Below are positions 1 through 7,883 of a stretch of 64,000 nt of DNA, piece by piece (positions within the stretch are counted from its first letter, which is position 1; each line of letters opens with the position of its first letter). The notes beneath the pieces are model-generated. The model worked only from the letters and a program-made list of their open reading frames with translations, did no database searches and was not told the origin of the DNA. The position numbers and the translations under genes are program-made. The DNA is from Nocardia asteroides (GTDB lineage: Bacteria > Actinomycetota > Actinomycetes > Mycobacteriales > Mycobacteriaceae), in assembly GCA_019930625.1 (NCBI GenBank), contig CP082844.1:6014001-6078000 (forward strand), in the 5' to 3' direction.

Positions 1-1
1 G

Positions 2-451
2 GTTCACTTGCCCCGCGAACGAGGATGGCGCGAGAGCGTTCCGGTAAAGAACGGTCCCGCGCTCAGCGGTTACGGGGCAGTGTCGATGAACAAAGCACTC
101 GCGGCGGCACTGGCGAAGCTGCCCACGAACATGATGAAGTCCCTGACCTGGGACCGGGGAAAGGAACTCTCCGCCCACGCGGAATTGACGGCCACTACGG
201 GGGTCGCGGTCTACTTCGCTGATCCACATAGCCCGTGGCAGCGCGGGACCAACGAAAACACGAATGGTCTTCTACGCCAGTACTTTCCGAAGGGAACGGA
301 TCTGTCACGGTGGAGCAAGCGGGATATCGCAGCGGTCGCTTCCGCGCTCAATGCGCGACCGCGGAAGGTCCTTGGATGGCGCACTCCAGCCGAGGTTATG
401 GAGCAGCATCTACGATCGCTTCAACAACGAAATGTTGCGTCGACCAGTTGA
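2..451 (+). CDS. IS30-family transposase, C-terminal part (cut by window edge)
   Basis: The reading frame is open to the left edge, so the true start lies outside the window. The visible part is the second half of an IS30 DDE transposase. It has the second acidic residue in LTWDRGKE, the block YFADPHSPWQRG, and the catalytic glutamate region NENTNGLLRQYFPKG, followed by the typical tail ARPRKVLGWRTPAEV. No stop or frameshift is visible, so this half looks intact. The sequence just after the stop (about 451-465) is where the right inverted repeat of such elements normally sits; the left repeat is not visible. It is the first of five different IS families in the first 13 kb. Family assignment is firm; whether the whole gene is intact cannot be judged. 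Confidence 0.9.
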   Translation, partial: VHLPRERGWRESVPVKNGPALSGYGAVSMNKALAAALAKLPTNMMKSLTWDRGKELSAHAELTATTGVAVYFADPHSPWQRGTNENTNGLLRQYFPKGTDLSRWSKRDIAAVASALNARPRKVLGWRTPAEVMEQHLRSLQQRNVASTS

Positions 452-758
452 ATCCACCCTGGCTGCCTCGAGCCGAATGTACGACAGCGCTTTTCGGTGG
501 CCGAAACGCAACCGCGTTGCGCAAGGCGCGAAGGTTGGGATCCCGGCGGCGCTTGCGCGCGGCGATACAGCATGCCTTCGTCGGCAGTAATAGCGGTGTG
601 AGGGATGGAGACGGCGCATGGTGGTGGTGGATATCCATATGGTTTCTTCTCTGCCACCCTGACACGGGGCACCGCCGAGAACCGGGCCGGACGCATCGCA
701 GGCTCGTCGCGCCGAGCCCGAGCAGGGCCTGCATCACCTGCGGAGGTTCCCGCACGTC
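452..758. other. Non-coding or unrecognised stretch after IS30
   Basis: About 300 bases with no convincing gene. Open frames exist on both strands but have no recognisable domains or ribosome binding sites and look like GC-bias artefacts. The left end probably contains the right inverted repeat of the IS30 element. The right end merges into the promoter of the ArsR-type gene. Confidence 0.5.
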
Positions 759-788
759 TTGACAGGCAAGTTGGCACTTGCCTATTCT
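759..788 (+). promoter_or_regulatory. Promoter of the ArsR-SRPBCC pair, leaderless type
   Basis: TTGACA at 759-764 is a perfect -35 box and TATTCT at 783-788 a good -10 box, separated by 18 bases. The predicted transcription start (about 795-796) coincides with the GTG start codon at 796. The message would therefore begin at the start codon with no leader, which is common in actinobacteria. The boxes are seen directly; use in vivo is inferred. Confidence 0.65.
764..783. promoter_or_regulatory. Perfect inverted repeat operator between -35 and -10
   Basis: AGGCAAGT (764-771), four bases, then ACTTGCCT (776-783) form a perfect 8+8 palindrome filling the spacer between the promoter boxes. ArsR-family dimers bind such 12-2-12-like or shorter palindromes, so this is most simply the autoregulatory operator of the gene at 796. 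Binding here would block RNA polymerase. Confidence 0.65.
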
Positions 789-795
789 CACTCTC

Positions 796-1083
796 GTGAG
801 CGACGTTTACAAGGCGATCGCAGATCCGACCCGACGAACCATTCTCGACGAACTCATCAACCAGGACCGTCAGTCGCTGTTCGAACTGTGCAGCCGTTTG
901 GCGATGAAACACGGAATCACCTCATCGCGTCAGGCCATATCGCAGCACCTCGCCGTGCTCGAGGAGGCCGGTCTCGTGTTCGCGGTCAACGACGGCCGCC
1001 ACAAATACCACTTCGCCAACACCACACCCCTGCAAGCCATCACCGACCACTGGTCACAGACACCCGGAAGGGACATCCCATGA
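796..1083 (+). CDS. ArsR-family transcriptional regulator
   Basis: A 95-residue winged-helix protein of the metal-independent ArsR subgroup that usually pairs with an SRPBCC gene. It opens with MSDVYKAIADPTRRTILDEL, the classic first helix, and carries the recognition-helix segment SRQAISQHLAVLEEAGLV and the wing NDGRHKYHFA. GTG 796 is preferred over TTG 778 because homologues start at this point and the promoter predicts a leaderless message beginning there. No metal-binding cysteine pair is visible, so it probably senses something other than a metal. The stop overlaps the next start (ATGA), so the two genes are translationally coupled. It probably represses its own operon through the palindrome at 764-783. 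Confidence 0.9.
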   Translation: MSDVYKAIADPTRRTILDELINQDRQSLFELCSRLAMKHGITSSRQAISQHLAVLEEAGLVFAVNDGRHKYHFANTTPLQAITDHWSQTPGRDIP

Positions 1084-1613
1084 CCGACACCACAGCCTAC
1101 GGAACACTCGAGACGATCGACGGGCGACGTGCACTGCGTTTCGACCGCTCTTACGCCTACCCGATCCAGCGCGTATGGCAGGCGGTCAGCACGCCGGCAG
1201 AACTCGAACGGTTCTTTCCAGGTGCTGCGGACTGGACACCGACAGCGGGCGAGACCATCGACCTCGGCGGTGCGACCCTCGAGGTGACCGAGGTCGATGC
1301 ACCGCACCGCCTGGCGTGGACGTACGCCGGCCAGCCACAGAGTTTCGAATTGGCCGAAGAGGAAGGCGGCTGTCGTTTGATCTTCACTCACGTCATCGAC
1401 CACATCGAGGACTTGCCGGCAGCGCAAACCGCAACTGGCTGGCATACCTACCTCTCGCGACTCGAACCCCACCTGGCTGGCGGGCACCTCTCCGACGAGG
1501 AGGCACACAAGCCGTGGAAGGATCTCCACGAACGCTACGCCGAGCGCTTCGGCGTCGATCCGGAACCGGGCCGGCGCTGGGCGGCGGAGCATATGCCCGC
1601 CGGTCAAGACTGA
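1080..1613 (+). CDS. SRPBCC (AHSA1-like) domain protein
   Basis: A 177-residue START/SRPBCC-fold protein. The family pattern is clear: FDRSYAYPIQRVWQAVSTP near the N-terminus, then ELERFFPG, W-rich strands, the block EVDAPHRLAWTYAG and the C-terminal long helix starting TGWHTYLSRLEPHL. Proteins of this family bind small hydrophobic ligands in a deep pocket; the ligand here is unknown. The start ATG overlaps the stop of the ArsR gene by one ATGA, and the pairing ArsR-SRPBCC is a very common two-gene operon. The protein may generate, sequester or detoxify the signal sensed by the regulator; that is inference. Confidence 0.85.
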   Translation: MTDTTAYGTLETIDGRRALRFDRSYAYPIQRVWQAVSTPAELERFFPGAADWTPTAGETIDLGGATLEVTEVDAPHRLAWTYAGQPQSFELAEEEGGCRLIFTHVIDHIEDLPAAQTATGWHTYLSRLEPHLAGGHLSDEEAHKPWKDLHERYAERFGVDPEPGRRWAAEHMPAGQD

Positions 1614-1990
1614 GCCGATCTGAACGGACATCGATATGAGCCCGGCGCTGCGAAGAACTCAACTGCAGAAGTGTCGCATGTCTGGTGCTCTTGTCGAAGT
1701 CCGCAGCAACTTACAGGACCTTCCGTAGCTGGATCCTGGCGGTGACCATCATGGCCGCCGCCACCGGCAACCACCACACGCGGGCGGTCGAGGCGAAGAC
1801 AGATCAGGCCGGATGTCTCGGACACTCGAGTGCCGCAGCACCCCGCCCGCAAAGAACTATCGAGAGCGATGCATCAACATGATCGACTCCCACCAGCATC
1901 CCATCGCTGCGGCGCCTGCCTATTTCGGACAACATGTCCGGCAATAGGCGCCGCTGTAACGACGGCAGGTTCACACCCCATGATCGGTGC
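1614..1990. other. Unrecognised stretch between SRPBCC gene and DUF6615-like relic
   Basis: About 375 bases without a gene I can support. Short frames on both strands show no domains. No terminator with a T-run is evident after the SRPBCC stop. It may be decayed coding sequence. Confidence 0.4.
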
Positions 1991-2308
1991 ATGGCGACAC
2001 ACTCCGATCTGACGGCGGCAATGGACTATCTGGCCGTGGACACATGGCGACGCCTCGAACATGGACTACCGCGTGGCCTGGCACCCAGTGAAGAATCCAT
2101 CACCGACTACGTGCTGTTCGAACTGAACCAACAGTTCCCGCAGATACTTGTGCACAAGCCCAGCAAACCGGAAGAGGCGCGGGTCGGGGCGGACTGGGAA
2201 TGGTGGATCGGATCGGATACGCGATGGGTGTGTCTGCGCGTTCAGGCTAAGAAGTTCTTCGGTCACCACTATCGGTACCTGAGCCATCGGCCCAAGGGTG
2301 CCGACTGA
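1991..2308 (+). pseudogene. DUF6615-like protein, C-terminus lost to IS3 insertion
   Basis: The 105-residue open frame starts MATHSDLTAAMDYLAV and contains SEESITDYVLFEL, a central EARVGADWEWWIG and RVQAKKFFGHHYRYL, the arrangement of DUF6615-type proteins. The G-A-D-W-E-W...Q-A-K pattern resembles a PD-(D/E)xK nuclease-like core, with candidate acidic residues D and E and a lysine in QAK; this is inference. The frame stops inside the left inverted repeat of an IS3 element at 2306, so the normal C-terminus is missing. I find no continuation after the element (3657 onward), so part of the gene was probably deleted as well. An in-frame ATG further upstream (near 1934) gives an extension that is not family-like. 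Confidence 0.6.
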
Positions 2309-2335
2309 GGTTCACCCCGAATGGTGGACAGTTGG

Positions 2336-3265
2336 TTACGCGGCGTTCGCCGCGTCTGTCGATATTGACTGTTCGTAGCGGAGGGGACTGATCCCGCCGA
2401 TCGAGGAGTGTCGCCGGGAAATGTTGTATCGGTGAATCCATTTGTCAACCGCGGCAACGAGTTCGGTCTTGTGGGTGAAGGTGTGGCGGTAGTAGAACTC
2501 GTGTTTGAAGGTGGACCACAGCGATTCGGCGGGACTGTTGTCCCAGCAGATGCCGGTGGCGCCCATGGAGCGGCGCAGCCCGTGGCGGGCGCAGGTTTGC
2601 GCGGTCAAGGTGGCGGTGAATTCGCCGCCGCGGTCGGAATGCAGAATCGTGTCGGCGACCTGTCCGCCGCGCGTGTTGACGGCCTGCTCGATGACGTTTG
2701 CGACCACGTCGGCGCCGATATGGTCGGCCACGAGGTGACCGAGGACGCGGCGGGTGTGCCCGTCGCGGATCGCGCACAGATACATCTCGCCCTCACCGTA
2801 GCTCAGATACGTGAAATCGCTGGTCCACACGGCATCGGGGCGGCCCTGGTCGAACGCGCGTGCCACCAGGTCCGGCGGGAACGACGCGCCCTGGTCGACG
2901 ACCGTGGTCGCGACCTTGAACGTGCGCGGGCTGATGCCCTCGATCCCGATCTCGGCCATGATCTTCGCGACGGTCTTGGCGCTCACCCTTTCCCCGCGCT
3001 CACGCAGCTCGTCGGTGATCCGCGGTGACCCGTAGGTGCCCTCGGAATCGGCGTGCACGTCCAGGATCTTCATCGTCAGATCCGCACGGCGCCGCTGCCG
3101 GGGTGTGGGCGCTGTCGCGGCCCGGCGTTTACGCCACGCGTAGAACCCCGAGGCCGAGACCTCGAGAAGCCGCGCCATCCGGGCGACACCGAACCGTCGC
3201 GGCGCGGTGGGAGTCCCGGCGGTGTGGGCAACCGCCGCGGTGTCGGGGGCGGCGTACTTCGCCAT
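2336..3265 (-). CDS. IS3-family transposase OrfB (DDE integrase)
   Basis: A 309-residue catalytic subunit. ATG 3265 is chosen because it sits at the usual orfA-orfB junction; the same frame stays open to TTG 3331. It has an HTH-like start (MARLLEVSASGFYAW), the rve-type core with DDE residues in WTSDFTYL, LHSDRGGEF and NSPAESLWSTFKHE, and the C-terminal YNISRRHSSIGGISP block. All catalytic residues are present. It is normally made as an OrfA-OrfB fusion by ribosomal slippage at an A-rich run; the run here is only five As followed by G (complement of 3315-3320). Confidence 0.9.
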   Translation of the reverse strand: MAKYAAPDTAAVAHTAGTPTAPRRFGVARMARLLEVSASGFYAWRKRRAATAPTPRQRRRADLTMKILDVHADSEGTYGSPRITDELRERGERVSAKTVAKIMAEIGIEGISPRTFKVATTVVDQGASFPPDLVARAFDQGRPDAVWTSDFTYLSYGEGEMYLCAIRDGHTRRVLGHLVADHIGADVVANVIEQAVNTRGGQVADTILHSDRGGEFTATLTAQTCARHGLRRSMGATGICWDNSPAESLWSTFKHEFYYRHTFTHKTELVAAVDKWIHRYNISRRHSSIGGISPLRYEQSISTDAANAA

Positions 3266-3596
3266 CAGATCGAACCGGGCCGGTTGTTCTGCATCGCGGC
3301 AAAGTACGCCGAGGCTTTTTGAGGAAGGCAATGTCCTTGTCCTGCTCGGTGACTCGCTTTCGCAGCGCCTGTAGTTCGGCGCGTTCCGGCGCCGACAACG
3401 GTTCCTCGCCCTGCCCGGTGGCTGCCTCGACGCGGCGGCGTTCGTCTCTGACCCAGGTACTCAGCATCCCGGCGTCGATCCCCAGCTCTCGGGCCACATC
3501 GGCGATCGTGCGACCAGTGTCGATCACCCGATGAGCAGCCTCGACCTTGTACTCGGTCGTATACGACCGACGTTTACGAGGAGGCACAGCAAACAT
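3129..3596 (-). pseudogene. IS3-family OrfA, frame disrupted near its end
   Basis: The N-terminal helix-turn-helix protein of the IS3 element starts at ATG 3596 with MFAVPPRKRRSYTTEYKVEA and reads well through the leucine-zipper-like part to KDIAFLKK. It then leaves the family sequence at the five-A run (3315-3319). Reading one base back restores the usual tail ASAYFAAMQNN, ending at a TGA overlapping the ATG of orfB. One base thus appears to be missing in this copy compared with the family, and the present frame runs on to 3129 inside orfB. It may be a mutation, or part of a frameshifting signal; a deletion is simpler. Confidence 0.7.
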
Positions 3597-3722
3597 CCTT
3601 ACCAGCAGAACCATCGATCCTGCTAACTCGGTGTCCACTACCCGGGGTGAACCTCACGGCGCTGGTCTGAAACCGAAGCCGGTCTCGAACCCGTGACGGT
3701 TCGACCGACGGTGATGGAATGG

Positions 3723-3959
3723 CTAGGTCGTGAAAACGCAGCTTCGGTAGCTGGTGGTGATGTACCTGCTGTTTCCGGGGTTGAGGTAGTCGGAGTTTCC
3801 GCGGCCGTCCTCTTCGGTGTACATGCGGGCCGTGGCGTTGGTGTTGTTCTCTACCGACCCTCGCGTGATCTCGATGTTGTAGGTGCGGTACTCCTCGGGG
3901 TTCTGAATCTGCTCGGAGTACCCAGAAGAGTTCTGATACCTGAATGTGCCGACCGCCAT
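3723..3959 (-). CDS. Small hypothetical protein, 78 residues
   Basis: The frame starts at ATG 3959, preceded by GGAGG six bases upstream, a strong ribosome binding site. The product is polar and rich in Asn, Thr, Tyr and Ser (for example RYQNSSGYSEQIQNPEEYRT and ITRGSVENNTNATARMY) with one cysteine near the C-terminus. It has no signal peptide or membrane segment. The amino-acid mix and moderate GC differ from neighbouring genes and suggest an imported gene, perhaps a small beta-rich protein. I do not recognise the family. It lies alone between IS elements. Confidence 0.55.
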   Translation of the reverse strand: MAVGTFRYQNSSGYSEQIQNPEEYRTYNIEITRGSVENNTNATARMYTEEDGRGNSDYLNPGNSRYITTSYRSCVFTT

Positions 3960-4393
3960 GCTCTGCCTCCACGTGTTGACACGGGCTTGCACTGAACATA
4001 GCTGATCGATAGCTTCGAAGCAGCAGATTTGTCTCGTAGCTGCGGCCGATTCATCGTCGCGGGGGCTGGGTCCAGTCGCTTCGCATCCATCGCTAGCTGG
4101 GAAAAAAATAAGCTCTCACCGGGCGCTTCGCCAGAGTCGAGCCCCAACGCGAAAACTGTCGCTAAGGAGTTGCTCCGGAAACCTGCGATTCACCTTTGCT
4201 GCTACCAGGGTCGCCGTAGCATTTGCTGAAAACCTGGACGGATATGGTGTAGCCGCAGGTGAGGCCGCTACTCAGGGTAGTCGCCGGGGGCATCCGCGAG
4301 CAATCCGGCGATTGGACATTGCAGACTCGTCTCCGCGGTTGCAGCGCATGGGTCGCTAACCAGCAGACGGCATCGGCACGGGGGGAGACGCAT
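3960..4393. other. Unrecognised intergenic stretch
   Basis: About 430 bases holding the upstream region of the small gene at 3959 and the downstream region of the gene ending at 4394. No RNA gene, hairpin terminator or coding frame with support is seen. Confidence 0.4.
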
Positions 4394-5275
4394 CTAAGGA
4401 GATGTCATGGTGTCGGGTCTGGTGAACAACACCCTGACACTACGACACTCGCCAGGTCGTCCATCCATCGCGACGATGTTCACGTCGGTGAATCCGTATC
4501 GGCTGGCCATCTTTCCGGTGAACGTACTGCTGCGTGCGGCATCCTCTGGTGAGAGATGCGAATCCCGTACAGCTGCGTTGAAACTGGCGAGGTTGTCGGA
4601 CGGCCCGCGTCCGGGTGACCACCAACCCTCGATGGCCCGTACCTGATCGCCGATGCTGTCCATCATGCGACCGAACATAACGTTTCCAGCGGGCGTACGG
4701 TCCGTCCTGTGCACCACGGCATGAAGAACGCCTTCGGCGTCGACCCAGCCGGTTATCCCTTCGAAGTCGGCATCCGTGACCGATGAACCGTACGGGTTTG
4801 CGTACCTGGCCAAAGGGGCGTCCGCCATTTGCCAGGAAATTCTCTCCATGGCTTCGCGGTGCCAATCACCGAAGCCGAGTTGTTCGACTTTCGGCCGCAA
4901 CGCAGCGAACTGGATCCGAGCCGCTTCGATCTCCGAGCGAAGCATGGTATCCGGGAATGTGAAGCGGGGTTCCCGATTAGAGAACCACATATGTTCCACG
5001 AGCGGCCCAAGTGCCTCGCGTAGCGGTTGAAAGTCAGATCTAGCTGTGATTTCAGGGGCGCTGCCCTTCGTTGTTCCCCCACCGCCACCGGCCTCGCTGA
5101 GGATCTGGCGCTGAGCTTCCAGGTCGACCTCTTGTCGCTGCTGTAGATCCCTTCGCAGCTCGTCGGCGACCCCATGCAAGACTTCCCCATCGGCTCTTCC
5201 CACCTCTTCCAGCTGAGCAACCGGCGGGGCAACCCGTCTGCGAAAGAAATCGACAAGAACTCTATTGATCCACAC
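4394..5275 (-). CDS. Hypothetical protein, possible toxin-like C-terminal domain
   Basis: A 293-residue protein starting at GTG 5275, preceded by GAGGAG four bases upstream. The first 70 residues are charged and helical, probably coiled (VAQLEEVGRADGEVLHGVAD and DLQQRQEVDLEAQRQILSEA), followed by a GGGGG linker. A globular domain follows, with GWVDAEGVLHAVVHRTDRT, an aromatic WWSPGRGPSDNLASFN segment and a C-terminal FTGKMASRYGFTDVNIV. A helical N-terminus, a glycine linker and a compact C-terminal domain is a layout seen in secreted polymorphic toxins, but I recognise no toxin motif and no export signal. No immunity gene is apparent next to it. Confidence 0.6.
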   Translation of the reverse strand: MWINRVLVDFFRRRVAPPVAQLEEVGRADGEVLHGVADELRRDLQQRQEVDLEAQRQILSEAGGGGGTTKGSAPEITARSDFQPLREALGPLVEHMWFSNREPRFTFPDTMLRSEIEAARIQFAALRPKVEQLGFGDWHREAMERISWQMADAPLARYANPYGSSVTDADFEGITGWVDAEGVLHAVVHRTDRTPAGNVMFGRMMDSIGDQVRAIEGWWSPGRGPSDNLASFNAAVRDSHLSPEDAARSSTFTGKMASRYGFTDVNIVAMDGRPGECRSVRVLFTRPDTMTSP

Positions 5276-5376
5276 TTGTCTCCTCGACCCATGCCATCAA
5301 GGAACTCGGCTCGGTCACGATACGGGGTCTGTCCAGTCTCGGTGTAACCCACTTTCCTTTCGGTTGTTGACTCGGG

Positions 5377-5709
5377 TTAGTTGCGGCCGGCGGACAGGCG
5401 TCCGTCGAAGGTGATCTCGAAGGCCTTCAGGGCGCCCTTCCAGCGGTTGGACTCGCCTCCCGGTCCCTGGGCACCGCGATTTCCACCGGCCCGGCCTCGA
5501 TCGTCTTGGCCCGCTTGCCGTTACGGGAGCTCCCCCCGTCACGACCAGCCGGGGTGGTGCTTGGCATAACCGAGATGATCATCCATCTCGCCCCCGAGCG
5601 CGGACTCCACCACCAATTTTGTCATCCGCGCCAGCAGACCGCCCTCACCGACCAGCTGCAGCCCGTCGCGGCGAGCCTCGGCAGCCCCTTACCGGATCTG
5701 CTCGTCCAT
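5377..5709 (-). pseudogene. IS256-family transposase relic with internal deletion
   Basis: Read on the minus strand, the N-terminal part of an IS256 (mutator-type) transposase is recognisable: MDEQIR, then GEGGLLARMTKLVVESAL, GEMDDHLGYAKH, a frame change, RDGGSSRNGKRAKTIEAG and VEIAVPRDRE. After that the sequence jumps directly to a typical C-terminal end, RWKGALKAFEITFDGR, and a stop at 5377-5379. The whole catalytic centre is deleted. There is at least one internal stop (after MDEQIR) and two frame changes. This is a dead fragment and leaves no functional gene between 5276 and 5786. Confidence 0.7.
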
Positions 5710-5785
5710 CGACACACCGAAGAAATTACGTCCCGACTCGATTCTCTCCAGGAGATGAAGCCTCCGGATTCGCCGAGGGACTCGT

Positions 5786-6316
5786 TCAGCCGGCCACCGA
5801 CCCGCTGGGAAGACCCAGGAGATTCAGGAGAGATTGGAGCGGTGAGGGGGCGGGAGGCTGCGAGTTATCCGGAACCGCATCGGTGTACCGTGCATCCCGG
5901 ACCACACCCTTGTGGATGTCACCGGACTCCCAGCGCGGCTGCGGATGCGTGTAGTAGCCCAGGCCATCGTTGAGGGGACTGTAGTAGTAGGGCGGGTCCT
6001 GCACCCACTTGCCCGGTTCTTGCTCGGTTGGGCATTCCGCGTTCAGGCCCGCCCAGTTGTGCGGTCCCACCCAGGTATGCTGCCCCGGAACCGTGACCCA
6101 CTCCTGCGTCGCTCCGAGATTCCAGCAGATCGCATCCCAATCGATACGATGGGTCTGATCGGTGTCGTTGCGGCAAGTCGTCCCCACGCACCAGACACCG
6201 GGCGCGAGCGTATGTCGCTGCGGGTTTGGATCGGCGGCGACCTGCGGCGCCAGTAACCCCGCGGCCACGATTCCCACTGCGGCAATCCCGAAAGCCGTGC
6301 TCGCTCGTTGATTCAT
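5786..6316 (-). CDS. Secreted hypothetical protein
   Basis: A 176-residue protein with a classical Sec signal peptide: MNQRASTAFG, a hydrophobic core GIAAVGIVAAGLLA and a likely cleavage site after QVAA before DPNPQ. The mature part has four cysteines (WCVGTTC, ICWN, AECP), many tryptophans and tyrosines (WVGPHNWAGLN, PPYYYSPLNDGLGYYTHPQP) and a proline-rich tail. It looks like a small extracytoplasmic actinobacterial protein held by disulfides. No enzyme motif is recognised. It stands alone; the next gene upstream is an IS5 copy. Confidence 0.75.
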   Translation of the reverse strand: MNQRASTAFGIAAVGIVAAGLLAPQVAADPNPQRHTLAPGVWCVGTTCRNDTDQTHRIDWDAICWNLGATQEWVTVPGQHTWVGPHNWAGLNAECPTEQEPGKWVQDPPYYYSPLNDGLGYYTHPQPRWESGDIHKGVVRDARYTDAVPDNSQPPAPSPLQSLLNLLGLPSGSVAG

Positions 6317-6575
6317 GTTGTGTCAACTCCCGCCTGAGCTATACCTACCTGCCGACAATGATTGTGGCGCAGACTTGCAATCGGCCTAACATCGACTTAA
6401 CGTCCGCTATCCGGCACCGCTGCGGGAGAAGATCCGCGCGGAAAGGGAGTTGGCGTGTGGTGGTGAAGGTGCCGACGCACTGTACAGCGTATGGACTTGC
6501 ACCGAATAACACACGGTGCGGACGACTCCCGCACTCACCTGGCACCCGGCCGTAGCACGGAACTCGGCTTTGCGG

Positions 6576-7491
6576 CTAAGACGATGTCTCATGTGGCGTA
6601 TTTCGTCAGCTTCTTGAAGCAGGTCAGCGCCGCGGCAAGGGTGAGGAACGCAGGGAAGTGTGTGGCTTTGCGGTCGTAGCGGATGTTGAGCCGGTGGTAG
6701 CCGGTGAGCCAGGAGATGGTGCGTTCGATGACCCAGCGGTGGCGGCCGAGGCGCTGGGAGGATTCGATGCCTTTGCGCGCGATGCGGACGGCGATACCCC
6801 GATCACGCACCCATTGCCGCAGCTCGGCGGTGTCGTACGCCTTGTCGGCATGCAGTTCGGCCGGTTTGCGCCGACGCGGACCGCGCCGCGACCGAACCGC
6901 GGGGACCGCCTTGACCAGCGGCCGCAATGCCTCGGCATCGTTGGTGTTGGCCGCCGAAACCGCCACCGACAGTGGTATTCCCGCCCGATCGGACAGTAGG
7001 TGGATTTTCGAGCCGGACTTTGCCGCGGTCAACCGGGCTCGGGCCGGTCAGAGATCCCCCCTTTTCGCCCGGACGCTTGCTGCGTCGATCACTGCACGCG
7101 ACCAGTCGATCAAGCCCTCGCTGCCGAGCTCATCGAGTATCGCGCGATGTAGCCGCCGCCAGAGACCGGCTTCGGTCCACACCGTGAACCGGCGGTGCGC
7201 CGTTGGAACGGTGACCCCGAATGGCGGTGGCAGCATCCGCCACGCACACCCGCTGGTCAGCACGAATACCACTGCCGTGAACACCGCCCGCTCGTCGGTC
7301 GGAGCAGTACCCCCACCCTGCGGTCGTGGCTCGAACTTCGGCAGCAACGGCTCCACCATCGCCCAAAGCTCGTCCGGAACGAGACGCTTCGACAACTTGT
7401 CCGACACGGCCGAACATCATGCACCACAACCGATCACAGTCCATCTCGACCCACCGATAACCAGTCACAGCGACATGAGACACGGTCTTAG
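6576..7491 (-). mobile_element. IS5-family (IS427-like) insertion sequence
   Basis: Terminal inverted repeats of 19 bases with two mismatches are present: CTAAGACGATGTCTCATGT at 6576-6594 and its complement at 7473-7491. The element is about 916 bases and encodes one transposase on the minus strand, which is broken. Its right end abuts the GTG of the small membrane-protein gene at 7491, so it may have replaced or modified that gene's promoter. Confidence 0.85.
6589..7407 (-). pseudogene. IS5-family transposase, interrupted
   Basis: The N-terminal part (7407-7048) has the DUF4096 start LVPDELWAMVEPLLP and SGCAWRMLPPPFG, and ends VRAKRGDL followed by TGA. The C-terminal part (from 7032) has GSKIHLLSDRAGIPL, the catalytic ADKAYD and HRWVIERTISWLTGYHRL. 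Both parts lie in the same frame, separated by a stop. In related elements the join reads GDLTGPNPVDRGK; here that peptide is encoded in another frame between about 7050 and 7025. Two small compensating insertions (net three bases) seem to have created the stop. The element is probably non-autonomous. Confidence 0.8.
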
Positions 7492-7682
7492 TGCCGTTGC
7501 TGGTGCTCGTGTGGTTGATCATCGGTGTCGTCGCCGCCGGTCAACGCGGATACTTCACCGAGCGTGACCAGAACTGCGCCAGCCTGGGGACGATCGCGGT
7601 CACCGTCCTCGCGGGACCGCTGAACTACGCAGGGGTCAACCCCAAAGTGAACAACTGCAACCTGCCCCAGCCCAGCCCGTAA
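7491..7682 (+). CDS. Small membrane protein, 63 residues
   Basis: The frame starts at GTG 7491. It has one N-terminal transmembrane helix (MPLLVLVWLIIGVVAAG), a basic RGYF, a conserved-looking NCASLGTIAVTVLAGPLNYA and the C-terminal PKVNNCNLPQPS. Small proteins with this QRGYF...AGPLNY layout are widespread in mycobacteria and relatives; function unknown. The start codon touches the end of an IS5 element, so a few N-terminal residues or the native promoter may have been lost. Confidence 0.6.
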   Translation: MPLLVLVWLIIGVVAAGQRGYFTERDQNCASLGTIAVTVLAGPLNYAGVNPKVNNCNLPQPSP

Positions 7683-7818
7683 CACGACACCACGACGGAT
7701 GTCCCGGCCCTATCGGTGCCGGCATCCCCGTACCCCGTGCCAGGCCGAGGCAATTTCGGTCTGGCTCCACCTCGCGTCCTGGCGACCTTCATCGACCTCG
7801 ATCGTCGCTCCCCACCCC

Positions 7819-7844
7819 GTTCATCACTGCGGTTGTCCGGGTAG
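7819..7844 (+). promoter_or_regulatory. SigF-type promoter upstream of the sigma gene
   Basis: GTTC (7819-7822), 16 bases, then GGGTAG (7839-7844) closely matches the mycobacterial SigF / Streptomyces SigB promoter pattern (GTTT, about 15-16 bases, GGGTA). It lies 40 bases before the ATG of a SigF-family gene, the position expected for autoregulation. Confidence 0.6.
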
Positions 7845-7883
7845 CCAACCATCGCCGATTCAGCTGGATCCGAGGCAGCACCG

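Larger units (their letters stand above)
2306..3656 (-). mobile_element. IS3-family insertion sequence
   Basis: The ends are imperfect inverted repeats of 25 bases: TGAGGTTCACCCCG... at 2306-2330 and its complement at 3632-3656, with three mismatches. They start TG and end CA as in the IS3 family. The element is about 1351 bases and carries orfA and orfB on the minus strand. No clear 3-4 base target duplication is visible at the junctions, which suggests a later deletion or rearrangement on one side. Confidence 0.85.

Noticed and set aside
2408..3028. Plus-strand frame over the IS3 element
   Set aside because: Antisense to orfB with all DDE residues.
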